From NCBI GenBank assembly GCA_013298955.1, contig JAAFJT010000032.1:1-43915 (forward strand): DNA of 43,915 bases. The letters are read 5' to 3'. The stretch comes from Chitinophagales bacterium (GTDB lineage Bacteria > Bacteroidota > Bacteroidia > Chitinophagales > Saprospiraceae). Every line of letters starts with the position of its first letter. Positions within the stretch are counted from its first letter, which is position 1. Position numbers and translations under genes: made by a program. The notes beneath the pieces were generated by a model that made no database searches, was not told where the DNA came from, and worked only from the letters and a program-made list of their open reading frames with translations. Below, one piece after another: positions 1 through 8,661 of the stretch.

Positions 1-57
1 TTCAAAAGTCCATATCAATACGTCTTTCAAATATTGTTCTAAAAAACGCAAGGTTAA

Positions 58-213
58 TTTAGTACTTGGCACTTCCCAAACGAACCAGTCTCCGTTCCAA
101 ATTCTACCCTGTATATTTCTCACAATTATCGCTATGTTTATGATTATGGTTGGATGGATTTTTCAGACCAAAAAGTATTGGTGGTTGCTAAAATGAAAGC
201 AGCACGGAAATAA
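58..213 (+). pseudogene. Possible C-terminal remnant of an unidentified gene
   Basis: An open stretch of about 51 codons follows an in-frame stop at 55-57 and ends with TAA at 211-213. The reading is protein-like and rich in aromatic residues near its end (fragments HNYRYVYDYGW and DFSDQKVLVVAKMK). There is no convincing start codon, and the frame does not continue to the window edge, so it could be the tail of a frameshifted gene or a chance opening. I do not recognise the family. Confidence 0.2.
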
Positions 214-263
214 TCTGGAAGGTACGGAATTGAACTCAATTGAGATGGAGTTGCGAAAAACGC

Positions 264-297
264 TTAGGAGTCGGGAAATTTATTTCCCGACTCCTAA
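264..297. terminator. Palindrome with 16-bp arms, terminator-like
   Basis: Arms 264-279 and 282-297 are exactly complementary around a 2-base centre (core AGGAGTCGGGAAAT). It follows the open stretch ending at 213 and precedes the permease gene. A symmetric hairpin like this is a plausible transcription end, although no long T tract follows. Confidence 0.45.
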
Positions 298-411
298 ATT
301 AGTTTAGGCTTTTATCCAAAAAACACCGCTTTTCATCTTAAAATCTGCTTTCCTATGGTTGAAAAGAGCTACTTTTAACTTATTTTCATTGCCAAACTCA
401 AAATATTGCTC

Positions 412-1653
412 ATGTTATTTTCAGAAATCACGCGCTTAGCATTCCAATCGGTGCGTTCCAATGCTTTGCGTTCTTCGCTCACTTTATTAATAATCGCTAT
501 TGGTATCATGGCGTTAGTGGGTATTTTGACCGCACTCGATTGTACTTTATACACGATTACGTCAAATTTTAACAATATGGGCGCGAATACGCTCAGTATC
601 GAACGCAAATTTGACAGCCCGCGCGGGAAACGCAAAGGTTTTGCCAAACCGATTGGCAATGCAATTAGTTATAATGAAGCGATTGAATTTAAAGAAAGGT
701 TCGATATGCCCGCCCAAGTGACGCTTTCCATCAATGCAGCGACTGGAACCACTGCGCAATTCGGTGATACTAAAACGAATCCAACGATTCAAGTTTTAGG
801 GATTGATGAAAATTATTTATCCGTAAGCGGTTATGAAATCGCGCATGGACGCAATTTTTCGGATATTGAAGTCCAATCAGGGGCGGCAAAAGCCATTTTG
901 GGAGCTGAATTAGCCAATATTTTGTTTGACAAAAAGCCCGAAAAAGCGATTGGTGCTGATATTTTATTAAGTCATATTCGATATAAAGTGGTGGGTGTTT
1001 TGGAATCGAAAGGTTCTGGCGGAGGCAGTCAAGGTGCGGATAGGATGGCAGTGTTGCCTTTGGAGAAGGCGCGTGAAATTTATGACACGAAAGGGAATGA
1101 CTACCAAATCCAAGTGGCAGTGGTCAATTCAATTGATTTAACACCTGCGGCGGCGGCGGCAACAGGGCTTTTTCGTATTATCCGAAAAACACCTATCGGA
1201 CGGGATGAAGATTTTGAAGTGCGCAAAAGTGATGGATTATTGGATTTTTTGACGGAAAATACAGCCGCTTTGCGCATGGCAACTGTTGCAATCGGCTTGA
1301 TAACGTTGTTAGGTGCAGCGATTGGTTTGATGAATATTATGCTGGTAACAGTCACTGAGAGGACGCGAGAAATTGGTATCTCAAAAGCATTGGGCGCAAC
1401 GAGTCGAAATATTCTTTGGCAATTTTTAATAGAGGCTATTTTAATTTGTCAATTAGGCGGCATTGTAGGCATTATATTGGGAGTCTTAATGGGTAATCTC
1501 GTTTCTTTAATTTTGAAGGGACCATTTATCATGCCTTGGTTATGGATGTTTTTAGGGTTAGTCACTTGCTTTGCGGTGGGACTATTTTCGGGTTTGTACC
1601 CTGCGATGAAAGCGGCAAAACTTGACCCAATCGAATCATTGCGTTATGAATAA
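412..1653 (+). CDS. ABC transporter permease, MacB/FtsX type
   Basis: 413-residue inner-membrane permease of the MacB/LolC/FtsX superfamily, which works with a separate ATPase in export or lipoprotein/efflux roles. An N-terminal membrane helix (about residues 20-45, [18 protein letters not shown]) is followed by a periplasmic MacB_PCD-like domain of about 200 residues. Three membrane helices then lie in the last 130 residues, with the conserved coupling stretch [17 protein letters not shown] near residue 320 and the typical ending [20 protein letters not shown] chose the ATG at 412 because the product then starts [17 protein letters not shown], as in relatives; a TTG two codons upstream is less likely. 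No ATPase gene is adjacent, so the partner is outside the window. Substrate unknown. Confidence 0.85.
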   Translation: MLFSEITRLAFQSVRSNALRSSLTLLIIAIGIMALVGILTALDCTLYTITSNFNNMGANTLSIERKFDSPRGKRKGFAKPIGNAISYNEAIEFKERFDMPAQVTLSINAATGTTAQFGDTKTNPTIQVLGIDENYLSVSGYEIAHGRNFSDIEVQSGAAKAILGAELANILFDKKPEKAIGADILLSHIRYKVVGVLESKGSGGGSQGADRMAVLPLEKAREIYDTKGNDYQIQVAVVNSIDLTPAAAAATGLFRIIRKTPIGRDEDFEVRKSDGLLDFLTENTAALRMATVAIGLITLLGAAIGLMNIMLVTVTERTREIGISKALGATSRNILWQFLIEAILICQLGGIVGIILGVLMGNLVSLILKGPFIMPWLWMFLGLVTCFAVGLFSGLYPAMKAAKLDPIESLRYE

Positions 1654-1717
1654 TTTTTGAGATTGCAGCACGATTCTCACGACTTCGCGTTTCAATTGCA
1701 GCACAAAATTCGAGCAG

Positions 1718-1749
1718 AACGTGCGGCAAGTTGCAACTTGCCACACGTT
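1718..1749. repeat. GTGYGGCAAGTTG/CAACTTGCCRCAC palindrome, copy 1
   Basis: Two 16-base arms (1718-1733 and 1734-1749) meet without a loop around TTGCAA, with one non-Watson-Crick position. The same palindrome forms the centre of the next feature and recurs at 30197-30224, so this is a dispersed family found after genes. Confidence 0.6.
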
Positions 1750-1761
1750 TTTCCACCCAAT

Positions 1762-1833
1762 AAAAACGAAAATGTAAATAAAATGTGCGGCAAGTTGCAA
1801 CTTGCCGCACATTTTATTTATATTTTCGTTTTT
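1762..1833. terminator. Long palindrome (two 36-base arms) between convergent genes
   Basis: Arms 1762-1797 and 1798-1833 are complementary except at one position. The inner part is the GTGCGGCAAGTTG palindrome and the outer part is AT-rich, giving T runs on both strands. It lies between the permease gene (plus) and the gene at 1982 (minus), so it could end transcription in both directions. Confidence 0.6.
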
Positions 1834-1981
1834 CAAATTAAAACAAAAAATATTATTTGCCATCGGGTATCAACTAATCAAAGAACCAAATGCGATGTTG
1901 ATAACTATCCATGGTTATAGGTGAGTAATTGTTTAAAATTTCATGCTGACATTCGTTTGAAAATAAATATAACGCTATATC

Positions 1982-2407
1982 CTATTTTTTGACACGCCAT
2001 TCCTCAATCATCGTTAAACCGTCAAACATCCCATTGCGGCTGTGTTGCCAAGTGCGCATGCGATGCCCTTCCCCAAGCAGCACAATACTTTCATGCAGCA
2101 TCGAGCCGGGCAAATCCTTATACGTCCACCAAAGTAAGATGACATTATCAGATTCCCAACTTTTGCCATAAATCCGAGGCGTATCAAACGTCAAAACCCC
2201 ATTTTTATCAAAAGTATTGACTCCGAAGTCATAAAATTCTTTTCGACCATCTTTGTACTCATACTCATTGGTTTGTGACCATTTATCCTCATGGAGTTGT
2301 AACGTCAATCGACTATTATGTTTGTACAAAATCTTGCCTCCAGCACTGAGGCGCGTGTACGTACCTTCCCAGATACCGGTGTGTTGTGGAAATAACTTCA
2401 AATTCAT
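1982..2407 (-). CDS. Small calycin-like (DUF3598/nitrobindin-like) protein
   Basis: 141 residues, no signal peptide and no membrane segment. The opening (FPQHTGIWEGTYTRLSAGG) and alternating strand pattern with WWTYK and MIEEWR near the end resemble small beta-barrel proteins of the lipocalin/calycin type, in which an early GxWxG/Y element starts the barrel. This is recognition of fold style only; no ligand residues can be assigned. A TAnnTTTG box lies about 50 bases upstream (2456-2463), and the gene is transcribed toward the long palindrome at 1762-1833, so it is probably monocistronic. Confidence 0.6.
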   Translation of the reverse strand: MNLKLFPQHTGIWEGTYTRLSAGGKILYKHNSRLTLQLHEDKWSQTNEYEYKDGRKEFYDFGVNTFDKNGVLTFDTPRIYGKSWESDNVILLWWTYKDLPGSMLHESIVLLGEGHRMRTWQHSRNGMFDGLTMIEEWRVKK

Positions 2408-2455
2408 TGTTCGTGCCTTTTACCGCTTTGTTTAATTAAGAGCGTTAATAGTTAG

Positions 2456-2463
2456 CAAAACTA
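2456..2463 (-). promoter_or_regulatory. Bacteroidota -7 box TAGTTTTG
   Basis: On the minus strand this reads TAGTTTTG, matching TAnnTTTG, about 50 bases before the start at 2407. No clear -33 TTTG is at the usual distance (the upstream DNA is an A tract). Confidence 0.35.
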
Positions 2464-2617
2464 ATCATTTATTTAAAAAAAAAAATAAATTACCCGAAAA
2501 TAGTAAAAAATTTGTTCAAAAATACTGTTTTCAATTGAAAATTGATTGGGTTAATAACGTATTATGATTACAATTTTGGCAAATAGTCACTTTATTTTTA
2601 AAAATATTGATTATCAA

Positions 2618-2664
2618 GGACTTTACGTAAGTCCTACCACTTTCGTAAGACTTACGTAAAGTCC
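2618..2664 (+). terminator. Hairpin with T tract upstream of iscS
   Basis: Exact 16-base arms (2618-2633 and 2649-2664, core GGACTTTACGTAAGTC) enclose a 15-base loop and are followed by seven T residues. It has the form of a plus-strand intrinsic terminator, but no plus-strand gene lies just upstream. Half of the same sequence recurs alone near 41090. Confidence 0.5.
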
Positions 2665-2733
2665 CTTTTTTTAAAAATAGATTCAGTCTAAATAAACCTT
2701 TTAAAAGATAGCTTGTTTCATAAGAAAAGTGTA

Positions 2734-2741
2734 TTTTTGCA
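2734..2741 (+). promoter_or_regulatory. Bacteroidota -7 box TATTTTTG for iscS
   Basis: TATTTTTG matches TAnnTTTG; a CTTG lies 16 bases upstream (2714-2717). Transcription would begin near 2748, giving a leader of about 20 bases before the iscS ATG. Confidence 0.45.
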
Positions 2742-2769
2742 GCAAAATTACGACAACTTTTAAGAAAGT

Positions 2770-3993
2770 ATGGAAGCAAAAAAATTGATATACTTAGACA
2801 ACAATGCCACAACTCCGTGTGACCCGCGTGTTGTAGAAGCGATGTTACCTTATTTTACGACGCATTTCGGCAATGCAGCGAGTCGTAATCATCCCTTTGG
2901 CTGGGCAGCTGAGGAAGGTGTCGATTATGCCCGCGAGCAAGTTGCCCAATTAATTGGTGCAGATTCTAAAGAAATTATCTTCACTTCGGGCGCGACGGAG
3001 GCGATTAACCTTGCGTTGAAAGGGGCGTTTGAGATGTACCGCAAGAAAGGCAATCATATTATTACTGCCAAAACCGAACATAAAGCGGTGTTGGATACGT
3101 GCAAAAAGTTGGAAACGATGGGGGCGGAAGTCACTTATCTGGATGTGCAACCCGATGGTTTGATTGATTTGGCGCAATTAGAAGCGGCAATTACCAAAAA
3201 AACCATTCTTGTCAGCATCATGTGGGCGAATAATGAGACGGGCGTGATTCAACCGATGGCGGAAATCAGCAAAATTTGTGAAAAACATGGAGCGTTATTG
3301 ATGTCCGACATCACGCAGGCGGCTGGAAAAGTGCCTGTCGATGTTAAAAAAATGGGCATTCACTTGGCGGCGTTCACGGCTCATAAAATGTACGGACCGA
3401 AAGGCGTAGGTGCATTGTTTGTGAATCGCATCAAACCGCGTGTGAAAGTGACGGCGCAAATGGATGGCGGTGGACATGAGCGCGGCATGCGCAGTGGCAC
3501 GATGAATGTTCCGGGTATTGTCGGTTTTGGCAAAGCGGCGGAATTGGCAAGTCGGGAAATGCAGCGCGATGCCGAAAGATTGAGCAAATTGCGTGATAAA
3601 TTGCAAAAAGCGTTTGGTGAAATTTTGGAAGAAGTCGTTGTGAACGGCAATCAAGAACATCGGATGCCACATGTGACTAATATTTCTTTCAAACACGTCG
3701 AAGGTGAAGGTTTGATGATGACTTTTAATCAAAAAATCGCGCTTTCTTCGGGTTCGGCGTGTACTTCTGCGAGTTTGGAGCCTTCTTATGTATTGGTTGC
3801 CTTGGGTTTGGGCGATGATTTGGCGCATTCTTCGTTGCGTTTTTCGCTTGGACGCTTTACCACAGAGGAAGATATTGACCAAACGATTGCAGCCGTGAGT
3901 GCGGGCGTGAATCATATGAGGGATTTAAGCCCGATTTGGGAAATGTATAAAGAAGGGATTGATTTGAGTAATGTTCAATGGTCTGAACATTAA
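2770..3993 (+). CDS. iscS: Cysteine desulfurase IscS
   Basis: 407 residues, the normal IscS length. A pyridoxal-phosphate enzyme that takes sulfur from cysteine and passes it as a persulfide to the IscU scaffold. Visible landmarks: the opening IYLDNNATTPCDPRV, His104 in KTEHKAVLDT, the PLP lysine 206 in AFTAHKMYGPKG, the sulfur-carrying Cys331 in SSGSACTSASLEPS, and SSLRFSLGRFTTEEDID near the end. The next genes are iscU and an A-type carrier in the same direction, so this is the start of a minimal ISC set. No iscR, hscA/hscB or fdx is present here. Start ATG chosen because MEAKKLIYLDNNATT aligns with the family. Confidence 0.95.
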   Translation: MEAKKLIYLDNNATTPCDPRVVEAMLPYFTTHFGNAASRNHPFGWAAEEGVDYAREQVAQLIGADSKEIIFTSGATEAINLALKGAFEMYRKKGNHIITAKTEHKAVLDTCKKLETMGAEVTYLDVQPDGLIDLAQLEAAITKKTILVSIMWANNETGVIQPMAEISKICEKHGALLMSDITQAAGKVPVDVKKMGIHLAAFTAHKMYGPKGVGALFVNRIKPRVKVTAQMDGGGHERGMRSGTMNVPGIVGFGKAAELASREMQRDAERLSKLRDKLQKAFGEILEEVVVNGNQEHRMPHVTNISFKHVEGEGLMMTFNQKIALSSGSACTSASLEPSYVLVALGLGDDLAHSSLRFSLGRFTTEEDIDQTIAAVSAGVNHMRDLSPIWEMYKEGIDLSNVQWSEH

Positions 3994-4006
3994 ATGATTT
4001 TGGAAT

Positions 4007-4096
4007 TTTTTGAATTAGGATTGATAAGATTTTTTGGGTAATTAGGATTTTTAAATCCTAATTATCCAAAAAAATCCTATCAATCCTAATTCAAAA
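4007..4096. repeat. Long inverted repeat between iscS and iscU
   Basis: Two arms of about 40 bases (core TGAATTAGGATTGATA) pair with few mismatches around AATTAGGATTTTTAAATCC. The hairpin fills most of the iscS-iscU gap; it could attenuate read-through or set different expression of the two genes. Confidence 0.6.
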
Positions 4097-4134
4097 GGCA
4101 TGATTTGTTTAAACCTATAAATTTAATTTGCAAA

Positions 4135-4521
4135 ATGGCATATTCAGAAAAATTAATGGATCATTTCCACAATCCGCGTAATGTGGGAACTTTAGATAAA
4201 AGTAAGAAAACGGTCGGCACAGGTTTGGTCGGTGCGCCCGAATGCGGGGATGTGATGCGCCTTCAAATTGAGGTCGATGACCTAACTCAAACCATTGTGG
4301 ATGCCAAATTTAAAACATTTGGTTGTGGTTCAGCGATTGCGTCTTCTTCTTTGGCAACGGAATGGTTGAAAGGCAAAAACATCAATGAAGCGATGGGCAT
4401 TGATAATATGGCAATTGTAGAAGAATTGGCTTTGCCGCCTGTGAAAATTCACTGTTCGGTATTGGCGGAGGATGCTATCAAAGCCGCTATCAAAGACTAT
4501 CAAAGTAAAAATAATATTTAA
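4135..4521 (+). CDS. iscU: Fe-S cluster scaffold IscU
   Basis: 128 residues. Scaffold on which Fe-S clusters are built from IscS sulfur. The three ligand cysteines are present: Cys37 (GAPECGDVM, with Asp39), Cys64 (FGCGSAIASSS) and Cys107 in LPPVKIHCSVLAED. The LPPVK motif, the HscA-chaperone recognition site, is intact although hscA is not nearby. I placed the start at the ATG at 4135 (MAYSEKLMDHFHNPRNVG) because an upstream in-frame ATG at 4105 would add ten non-conserved residues from the intergenic hairpin. Confidence 0.93.
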   Translation: MAYSEKLMDHFHNPRNVGTLDKSKKTVGTGLVGAPECGDVMRLQIEVDDLTQTIVDAKFKTFGCGSAIASSSLATEWLKGKNINEAMGIDNMAIVEELALPPVKIHCSVLAEDAIKAAIKDYQSKNNI

Positions 4522-4558
4522 CCTGCAAACACATAGTTCATATAGGAGACATAGGGCA

Positions 4559-4790
4559 CATAGTCCATCTATGTGTTTTATGTTGACCCCACTGCCACTT
4601 GCGTTGCAAGTTTAGATGGGTCAACATAGTCCATCTATGTGTTCTATGTTGACCCCACTGCCACTTGCGTTGCAAGTTTAGATGGGTCAACATAGTCCAT
4701 CTATGTGTTTTATGTTGACCCCACTGCCACTTGCGTTGCAAGTTTAGATGGGTCAACATAGTCCATCTATGTGTTCTATGCCTTCTATGT
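4559..4790. repeat. 66-bp tandem repeat (three copies plus a partial fourth)
   Basis: Copies start at 4559, 4625, 4691 and 4757 (starting CATAGTCCATCTATGTG and containing CACTTGCGTTGCAAG). The unit is a multiple of three, so the minus strand stays open through all copies as a 22-residue repeat; I regard that as a by-product. The CCTATGTG-like vocabulary is shared with the repeats at 34700-35215. Confidence 0.8.
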
Positions 4791-4816
4791 AAACTATGTG
4801 TTAAACAAATGGTGCC

Positions 4817-5143
4817 ATGATATTTGTAGCGGAAAGTGCGAAAGCAAAAATTGCTGAAATTCGCCAAACCCAGCATTTAACAGACGAACATTTTGTACGC
4901 GTATCCGTCATGAGCGGTGGCTGTTCGGGCTTGTCGTACAAGATGGATTTTGATAATCAAAGCCGTTTGAAAGACCAAGTATTCCAACATAATGGCGTAA
5001 AAGTCGTAACGGATTTGAAAAGTTTCCTTTATTTGTTCAATACAACGTTGGAATTTTCAAGCGGATTGGATGGTAAAGGGTTCGTCTTCAACAACCCAAA
5101 TGCGGCGCGCACTTGTGGTTGCGGCGAGAGTTTTTCAGTATAA
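4817..5143 (+). CDS. iscA: A-type Fe-S carrier (IscA/ErpA family)
   Basis: 108 residues, the standard length of HesB/IscA proteins, which carry Fe-S clusters from the scaffold to target enzymes. The three conserved cysteines are Cys36 (SGGCSGLSY) and Cys100/Cys102 (RTCGCGESFSV). It completes the iscS-iscU-carrier set, separated from iscU by the 66-bp tandem repeat and followed by a large hairpin at 5149. Whether it is IscA or ErpA in function cannot be told from sequence. Confidence 0.9.
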   Translation: MIFVAESAKAKIAEIRQTQHLTDEHFVRVSVMSGGCSGLSYKMDFDNQSRLKDQVFQHNGVKVVTDLKSFLYLFNTTLEFSSGLDGKGFVFNNPNAARTCGCGESFSV

Positions 5144-5148
5144 AATTT

Positions 5149-5246
5149 CTAAAAAAAGTTAGTTGGATATAGATTATTCTGTTTAAATGTTTTTTTTGCA
5201 AAAAACATTTAAACAGAATAGTCTATATCCAACTAACTTTTTTTAG
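5149..5246. terminator. Long hairpin after the ISC genes
   Basis: Arms of about 46 bases (core GTTAGTTGGATATAGA) pair almost perfectly around TTGC; the 3' arm ends in a seven-T run. It starts six bases after the stop codon at 5143, a good candidate for ending the isc transcript. Confidence 0.6.
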
Positions 5247-5295
5247 GTTAAACGAGAAATCATTTTTACAATATTTTTTCAAATTATATACATTT

Positions 5296-5379
5296 CCTAA
5301 ATGATTTGTAAATCCATTTGAGTATAACTTGCGTCAAGTTTCAAACTTGACGCAAGTTTATTTTCACAAATCATTTAGG
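5296..5379. repeat. Nested inverted repeat with AACTTGCGTCAAGTTT core
   Basis: Inner arms 5326-5341 and 5343-5358 (AACTTGCGTCAAGTTT) lie within outer arms 5296-5309 and 5366-5379 (CCTAAATGATTTGT). The inner hairpin recurs almost unchanged at 12806-12838. Confidence 0.65.
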
Positions 5380-5424
5380 AGTTGTATAGTAGATTTTGTC
5401 TGAACGAGTTTCCGAAACTGATTC

Positions 5425-5675
5425 ACTTGGTTTTCGCTGGAATTTTTACAATAAAATGTAAAAACTTTCGGAAAGTGTCTTTTTTAACAAAATTTGTTTT
5501 AAAAATATCGAAATTGAATTTTCAAAAGGGAAAAATTTTCAATTTTTCCCTTTTGAAAATTTAATTTCGATATTTTTAAAACAAATTTTGTTAAAAAAGA
5601 CACTTTCCGAAAGTTGTACACGAATTTTAAGAAAAAAATGCTTTTTTATCGAAAAAATTTCAGCGAAAACCAAGT
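5425..5675. repeat. Giant inverted repeat, long-hairpin family copy 1
   Basis: The core hairpin 5464-5614 has arms of about 74 bases (starting ACTTTCGGAAAGTGT) around TTTTC, with a second outer pair (ACTTGGTTTTCGCTGG at 5425 against the complementary stretch ending at 5675). The core is related in sequence to the hairpin at 39986-40133. No open reading frame or transposase is inside. The 5247-5726 interval holds only these hairpins plus a TTGATTATCAA motif at 5704-5714. Confidence 0.75.
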
Positions 5676-5726
5676 ATTCAATCTTATCTTTTTTTATAAT
5701 TAATTGATTATCAATTATTTAAATCC

Positions 5727-6611
5727 ATGCTTTCCATAGACCCAATTCAGATTGACCCGACCGTTATGTATCAATATTTGATAGGTGCGGTTGCGCCGCG
5801 TCCCATCGCTTTTGTCAGCACTATCAATGCGGCGGGCGAAACGAATGTTGCGCCTTTTAGTTTTTTCAATGCGTTTAGTGGCAATCCGCCCATTGTTGGA
5901 TTTTCATCCAGCAGCATCAAATCAGATGGTACTGAAAAAGATACTTTATTGAATGTCAGGACATTAGGTGAATGTGTGATTAATGTCGTTAATTATAGCA
6001 TTGTTCAACAAACGTCTTTATCAGCGATTGAATTTGCGCACGGAGTCAGCGAATTTACCAAAACAGGTTTAACACCTATTGCTTCCGAAGTGGTCAAACC
6101 ACCGCGTGTGCTGGAATCCCCTGTGCAAATGGAATGCAAAGTGGAACAAATCATCAAATTAGGCAATATTCCCTCCGCAGGGAATTTGGTCATTTGCCGT
6201 ATCGTCCGCATGCACCTTGACCCCAATATTTTGGATGAAAATGGGCGTATCGACCCACACAAAATTGACTTAATGGGCAGATTAGGGCGGGCGTATTACA
6301 CGCGGAGTTCGTCGGATGTGCAGGCGATTGTGCGACCGTACAAACCGATTCCGATAGGTTATGACGCGTTACCTGCTTCCTTGCGCGAAAGTAACGTATT
6401 GACTGGCAACAATTTAGCACAATTAGGCAGCTTGATACAACTTCCCACTCGAACCGAAATATTGGAAATCAAAGCAAAAGATATTAGAATTAAAAAAATA
6501 TTATTTTCGGGTAACATCACCGAAGGACTTCACTTATACGCCCACGAAATCTTGGCAACAGGTGATACGTTTCAAGCGGCGAAAGTCGCACTTTTGGCGA
6601 ATGAACTTTAA
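5727..6611 (+). CDS. Flavin reductase-like (split-barrel FMN-binding) protein
   Basis: 294 residues. The N-terminal 200 residues match the flavin reductase-like split barrel: YLIGAVAPRPIAFVST near residue 20, NVAPFSFFNAFSGNPP near 45 and FTKTGLTPIASE near 120 are the usual flavin-contacting segments. The C-terminal 90 residues (after MGRLGRAYYTR) are specific to this longer subfamily. It is likely a cytosolic FMN-binding oxidoreductase, substrate unknown. A TTGATTATCAA palindrome ends 12 bases before the ATG. The gene stands alone between repeats. Confidence 0.85.
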   Translation: MLSIDPIQIDPTVMYQYLIGAVAPRPIAFVSTINAAGETNVAPFSFFNAFSGNPPIVGFSSSSIKSDGTEKDTLLNVRTLGECVINVVNYSIVQQTSLSAIEFAHGVSEFTKTGLTPIASEVVKPPRVLESPVQMECKVEQIIKLGNIPSAGNLVICRIVRMHLDPNILDENGRIDPHKIDLMGRLGRAYYTRSSSDVQAIVRPYKPIPIGYDALPASLRESNVLTGNNLAQLGSLIQLPTRTEILEIKAKDIRIKKILFSGNITEGLHLYAHEILATGDTFQAAKVALLANEL

Positions 6612-6678
6612 AACATGAATTTTTTGGGTTGTAAGTAGTTACAGTTAAAAAACGACAAAAAAGCATACATAATAAAGT

Positions 6679-6847
6679 GTTGATTATCAAGATAATATAA
6701 CGTTTGGAGGGTTTTAAACCCTCCAAACCTTGTTGTTGATTATCAAGATAATATAACGTTTGGAGGGTTTTAAACCCTCCAAACCTTGTTGTTGATTATC
6801 AATATAATATAACGTTTGGAGGGTTTTAAACCCTCCAAACGTTGTTG
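6679..6847. repeat. 56-bp tandem repeat, three copies
   Basis: Copies start at 6679, 6735 and 6791, each carrying TTGATTATCAA (or ...ATCAAT) followed by a hairpin AACGTTTGGAGGGTTT/AAACCCTCCAAAC. A single copy of that hairpin is at 12675-12707. It lies between the convergent flavin-reductase and ssb genes and may act as a terminator. Confidence 0.8.
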
Positions 6848-6890
6848 TCGATTATTTAAATTTATTAATATAATCCAAAGAATCCATATT

Positions 6891-7466
6891 TTAAAATGGT
6901 AAATTATCCCCACCTTCGGTTACACCTACTGGTTCTGGCTCAGGTTCGGCAGCTACAGTAGTCGTATTTCGACCATTAGTAGCAAGATGAATCGGTGCAG
7001 TTTTAGGCAATTCCAAGTTTTTCACAGGCGCGTCCGTTATAACAGACATGGTTGGCGGCGGCGTTTCATGTCGGACTTGTGCAGGCAAATGAGCAGGTTC
7101 TTCGGTCGGAAGACTTGATTTGGCATACCCACTGCCTTGACCCGGTTCGCGCAAAGAGCGACAACTCAATGCCGTGATTTCCGTAACATATCGTTCTACA
7201 TTCAATTTATCCATATATTTTCGATGGGTCAATTTGCCTTCTACATAGACCGTCGAACCTTTTTTGAAATATTTTTCGGCATGCTCCGCCTTTTCATTCC
7301 ACACAATCACATCATGCCATTCCGTCGTATTTTGCCAATTCCCATCTTTATCTTTATACGACTCCGTTGTTGCGACCGAAAATCTGCCAACAATTGCGCC
7401 GCTTTCTAAGCGACTCATTTCCGGGTCTCTGCCCAAATTGCCAATCAAAATGACTTTATTAACCAT
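6891..7466 (-). CDS. ssb: Single-stranded DNA-binding protein
   Basis: 191 residues. The OB fold spans about residues 1-105 (MVNKVILIGNLGRDPE, FSVATTESYKDKDG, TEWHDVIVWNEKAEHAEKY, VYVEGKLTHRKYMDK). A flexible Pro/Glu-rich linker follows, and the C-terminal tip DNLPF is the standard SSB protein-docking tail. It binds ssDNA in replication, recombination and repair. A possible promoter (TTTG, 23-base spacer, TACCTTTG on the minus strand, 7577-7611) lies inside the end of mutY. Confidence 0.95.
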   Translation of the reverse strand: MVNKVILIGNLGRDPEMSRLESGAIVGRFSVATTESYKDKDGNWQNTTEWHDVIVWNEKAEHAEKYFKKGSTVYVEGKLTHRKYMDKLNVERYVTEITALSCRSLREPGQGSGYAKSSLPTEEPAHLPAQVRHETPPPTMSVITDAPVKNLELPKTAPIHLATNGRNTTTVAAEPEPEPVGVTEGGDNLPF

Positions 7467-7520
7467 ACTTTACAATTTTAAATTTAAAATAATTTGTTTA
7501 CCTATTGGATTCATGGGAAC

Positions 7521-8606
7521 TCATAACATGCTTAATTGTCCATTGTTTAAATACTCCGAAATCACTTTCGGTAAGGCAAAGGTAGCTAAATTATTTGTTT
7601 CTATTTTCAAAAAATTTGTTTTTTTTGACATTTTTTTCGTACATATATTTACTACCCAAAATACGGCAATCACTTTACGGTGGGTTAATATTTGTTTAAA
7701 AACAGGCGATTTTTGCATTATTTTAATGTTTATATGAGTTTTTTCATCAAAAATAGCGCGTTCATCCGCTTGAATGGCTTCGATTAATTCTGTTTCCGTT
7801 TCTAACAATTTGTTGCTTTCTATCATAGGAAACTCATATAAATTTTGCCAAATATCTTTTTCAACGCGCTTGTGTAACCAAACTTCATTGCCTTCTTGTA
7901 TAAACAAATAGTTGAAAAATCGAAATTTTTTATCGATTTTTTTAGTTTTGATGGGCAATTCGTGGACTTGTTGTTGCGCGTAAGCGCGACAATTCGGCTG
8001 CATCGGACATCGCCCACAATTCGGCGATTGCGGGACACATTGCAACGCACCGAAATTCATAATCGCTTGATTATAAACGGCAGGTTGCTGTTTATCCAAT
8101 AAATCATTTGCCAATTTGGTAAAAAGATTTTTGGCAAGTGGGTCATCAATCGGCGTTTCAATCCCGAAAAATCGACTCAAAACCCGATAGACATTCCCAT
8201 CCAAAACAGCATGCGGCAAATCAAAGGCAAACGAAGCAATCGCCGCCGCCGTGTAAGTGCCAACGCCTTTCAATTTCAATAACTCATCATAATCCTTTGG
8301 AAAACAACCATTTAGGTTATTTACAACGTATTTTGCAGCCTCCTGAAGATTCCGCGCCCGACTGTAATAACCCAACCCTTGCCACAATCGCATCACTGCA
8401 TCTTCAGGCGCGGCGGCAAGGGTTTCGACCGTCGGATAGGTTTCAATAAATTTTTGATAATAGGGCAACCCTTGTTCGACCCGCGTTTGTTGCAAAATAA
8501 TTTCCGATAACCAAATCCGATAAGGATTTTGCTCGCCACTCCAAGGCATCGAACGCGGATGAGCATCATGCCAAGCGAATAAAGTTTGGGTGAAAAAAAG
8601 ATTCAT
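7521..8606 (-). CDS. mutY: A/G-specific adenine DNA glycosylase MutY
   Basis: 361 residues. Removes adenine mispaired with 8-oxoguanine. Catalytic Glu35 (SEIILQQTRVEQ), the helix-hairpin-helix LKGVGTYTAAAIASFAF at about 112, Asp136 in VLDGNVYRVLSR, and a 4Fe-4S loop Cys190-x6-Cys197-x2-Cys200-x5-Cys206 are all present. A NUDIX-like C-terminal domain begins near residue 225 (FFNYLFIQEGNEVWLHKRV) and reads the 8-oxoG strand. The ATG at 8606 is preferred over an upstream TTG. ssb follows on the same strand 54 bases downstream. Confidence 0.95.
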   Translation of the reverse strand: MNLFFTQTLFAWHDAHPRSMPWSGEQNPYRIWLSEIILQQTRVEQGLPYYQKFIETYPTVETLAAAPEDAVMRLWQGLGYYSRARNLQEAAKYVVNNLNGCFPKDYDELLKLKGVGTYTAAAIASFAFDLPHAVLDGNVYRVLSRFFGIETPIDDPLAKNLFTKLANDLLDKQQPAVYNQAIMNFGALQCVPQSPNCGRCPMQPNCRAYAQQQVHELPIKTKKIDKKFRFFNYLFIQEGNEVWLHKRVEKDIWQNLYEFPMIESNKLLETETELIEAIQADERAIFDEKTHINIKIMQKSPVFKQILTHRKVIAVFWVVNICTKKMSKKTNFLKIETNNLATFALPKVISEYLNNGQLSML

Positions 8607-8661
8607 TATCAATGTTTTATATTATTTTTGAATCAGAAGTATTGTAAAACACGCAAAAGTC

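Noticed and set aside
3295-3915. 206-codon minus-strand frame inside iscS
   Set aside because: Fully inside the well-supported iscS gene, with His/Arg/Thr-rich composition typical of a shadow frame.
4538-4876. Minus-strand repeat protein after iscU
   Set aside because: It consists only of tandem repeat DNA with in-frame period and overlaps the start of the A-type carrier gene; no start signal or conserved pattern.
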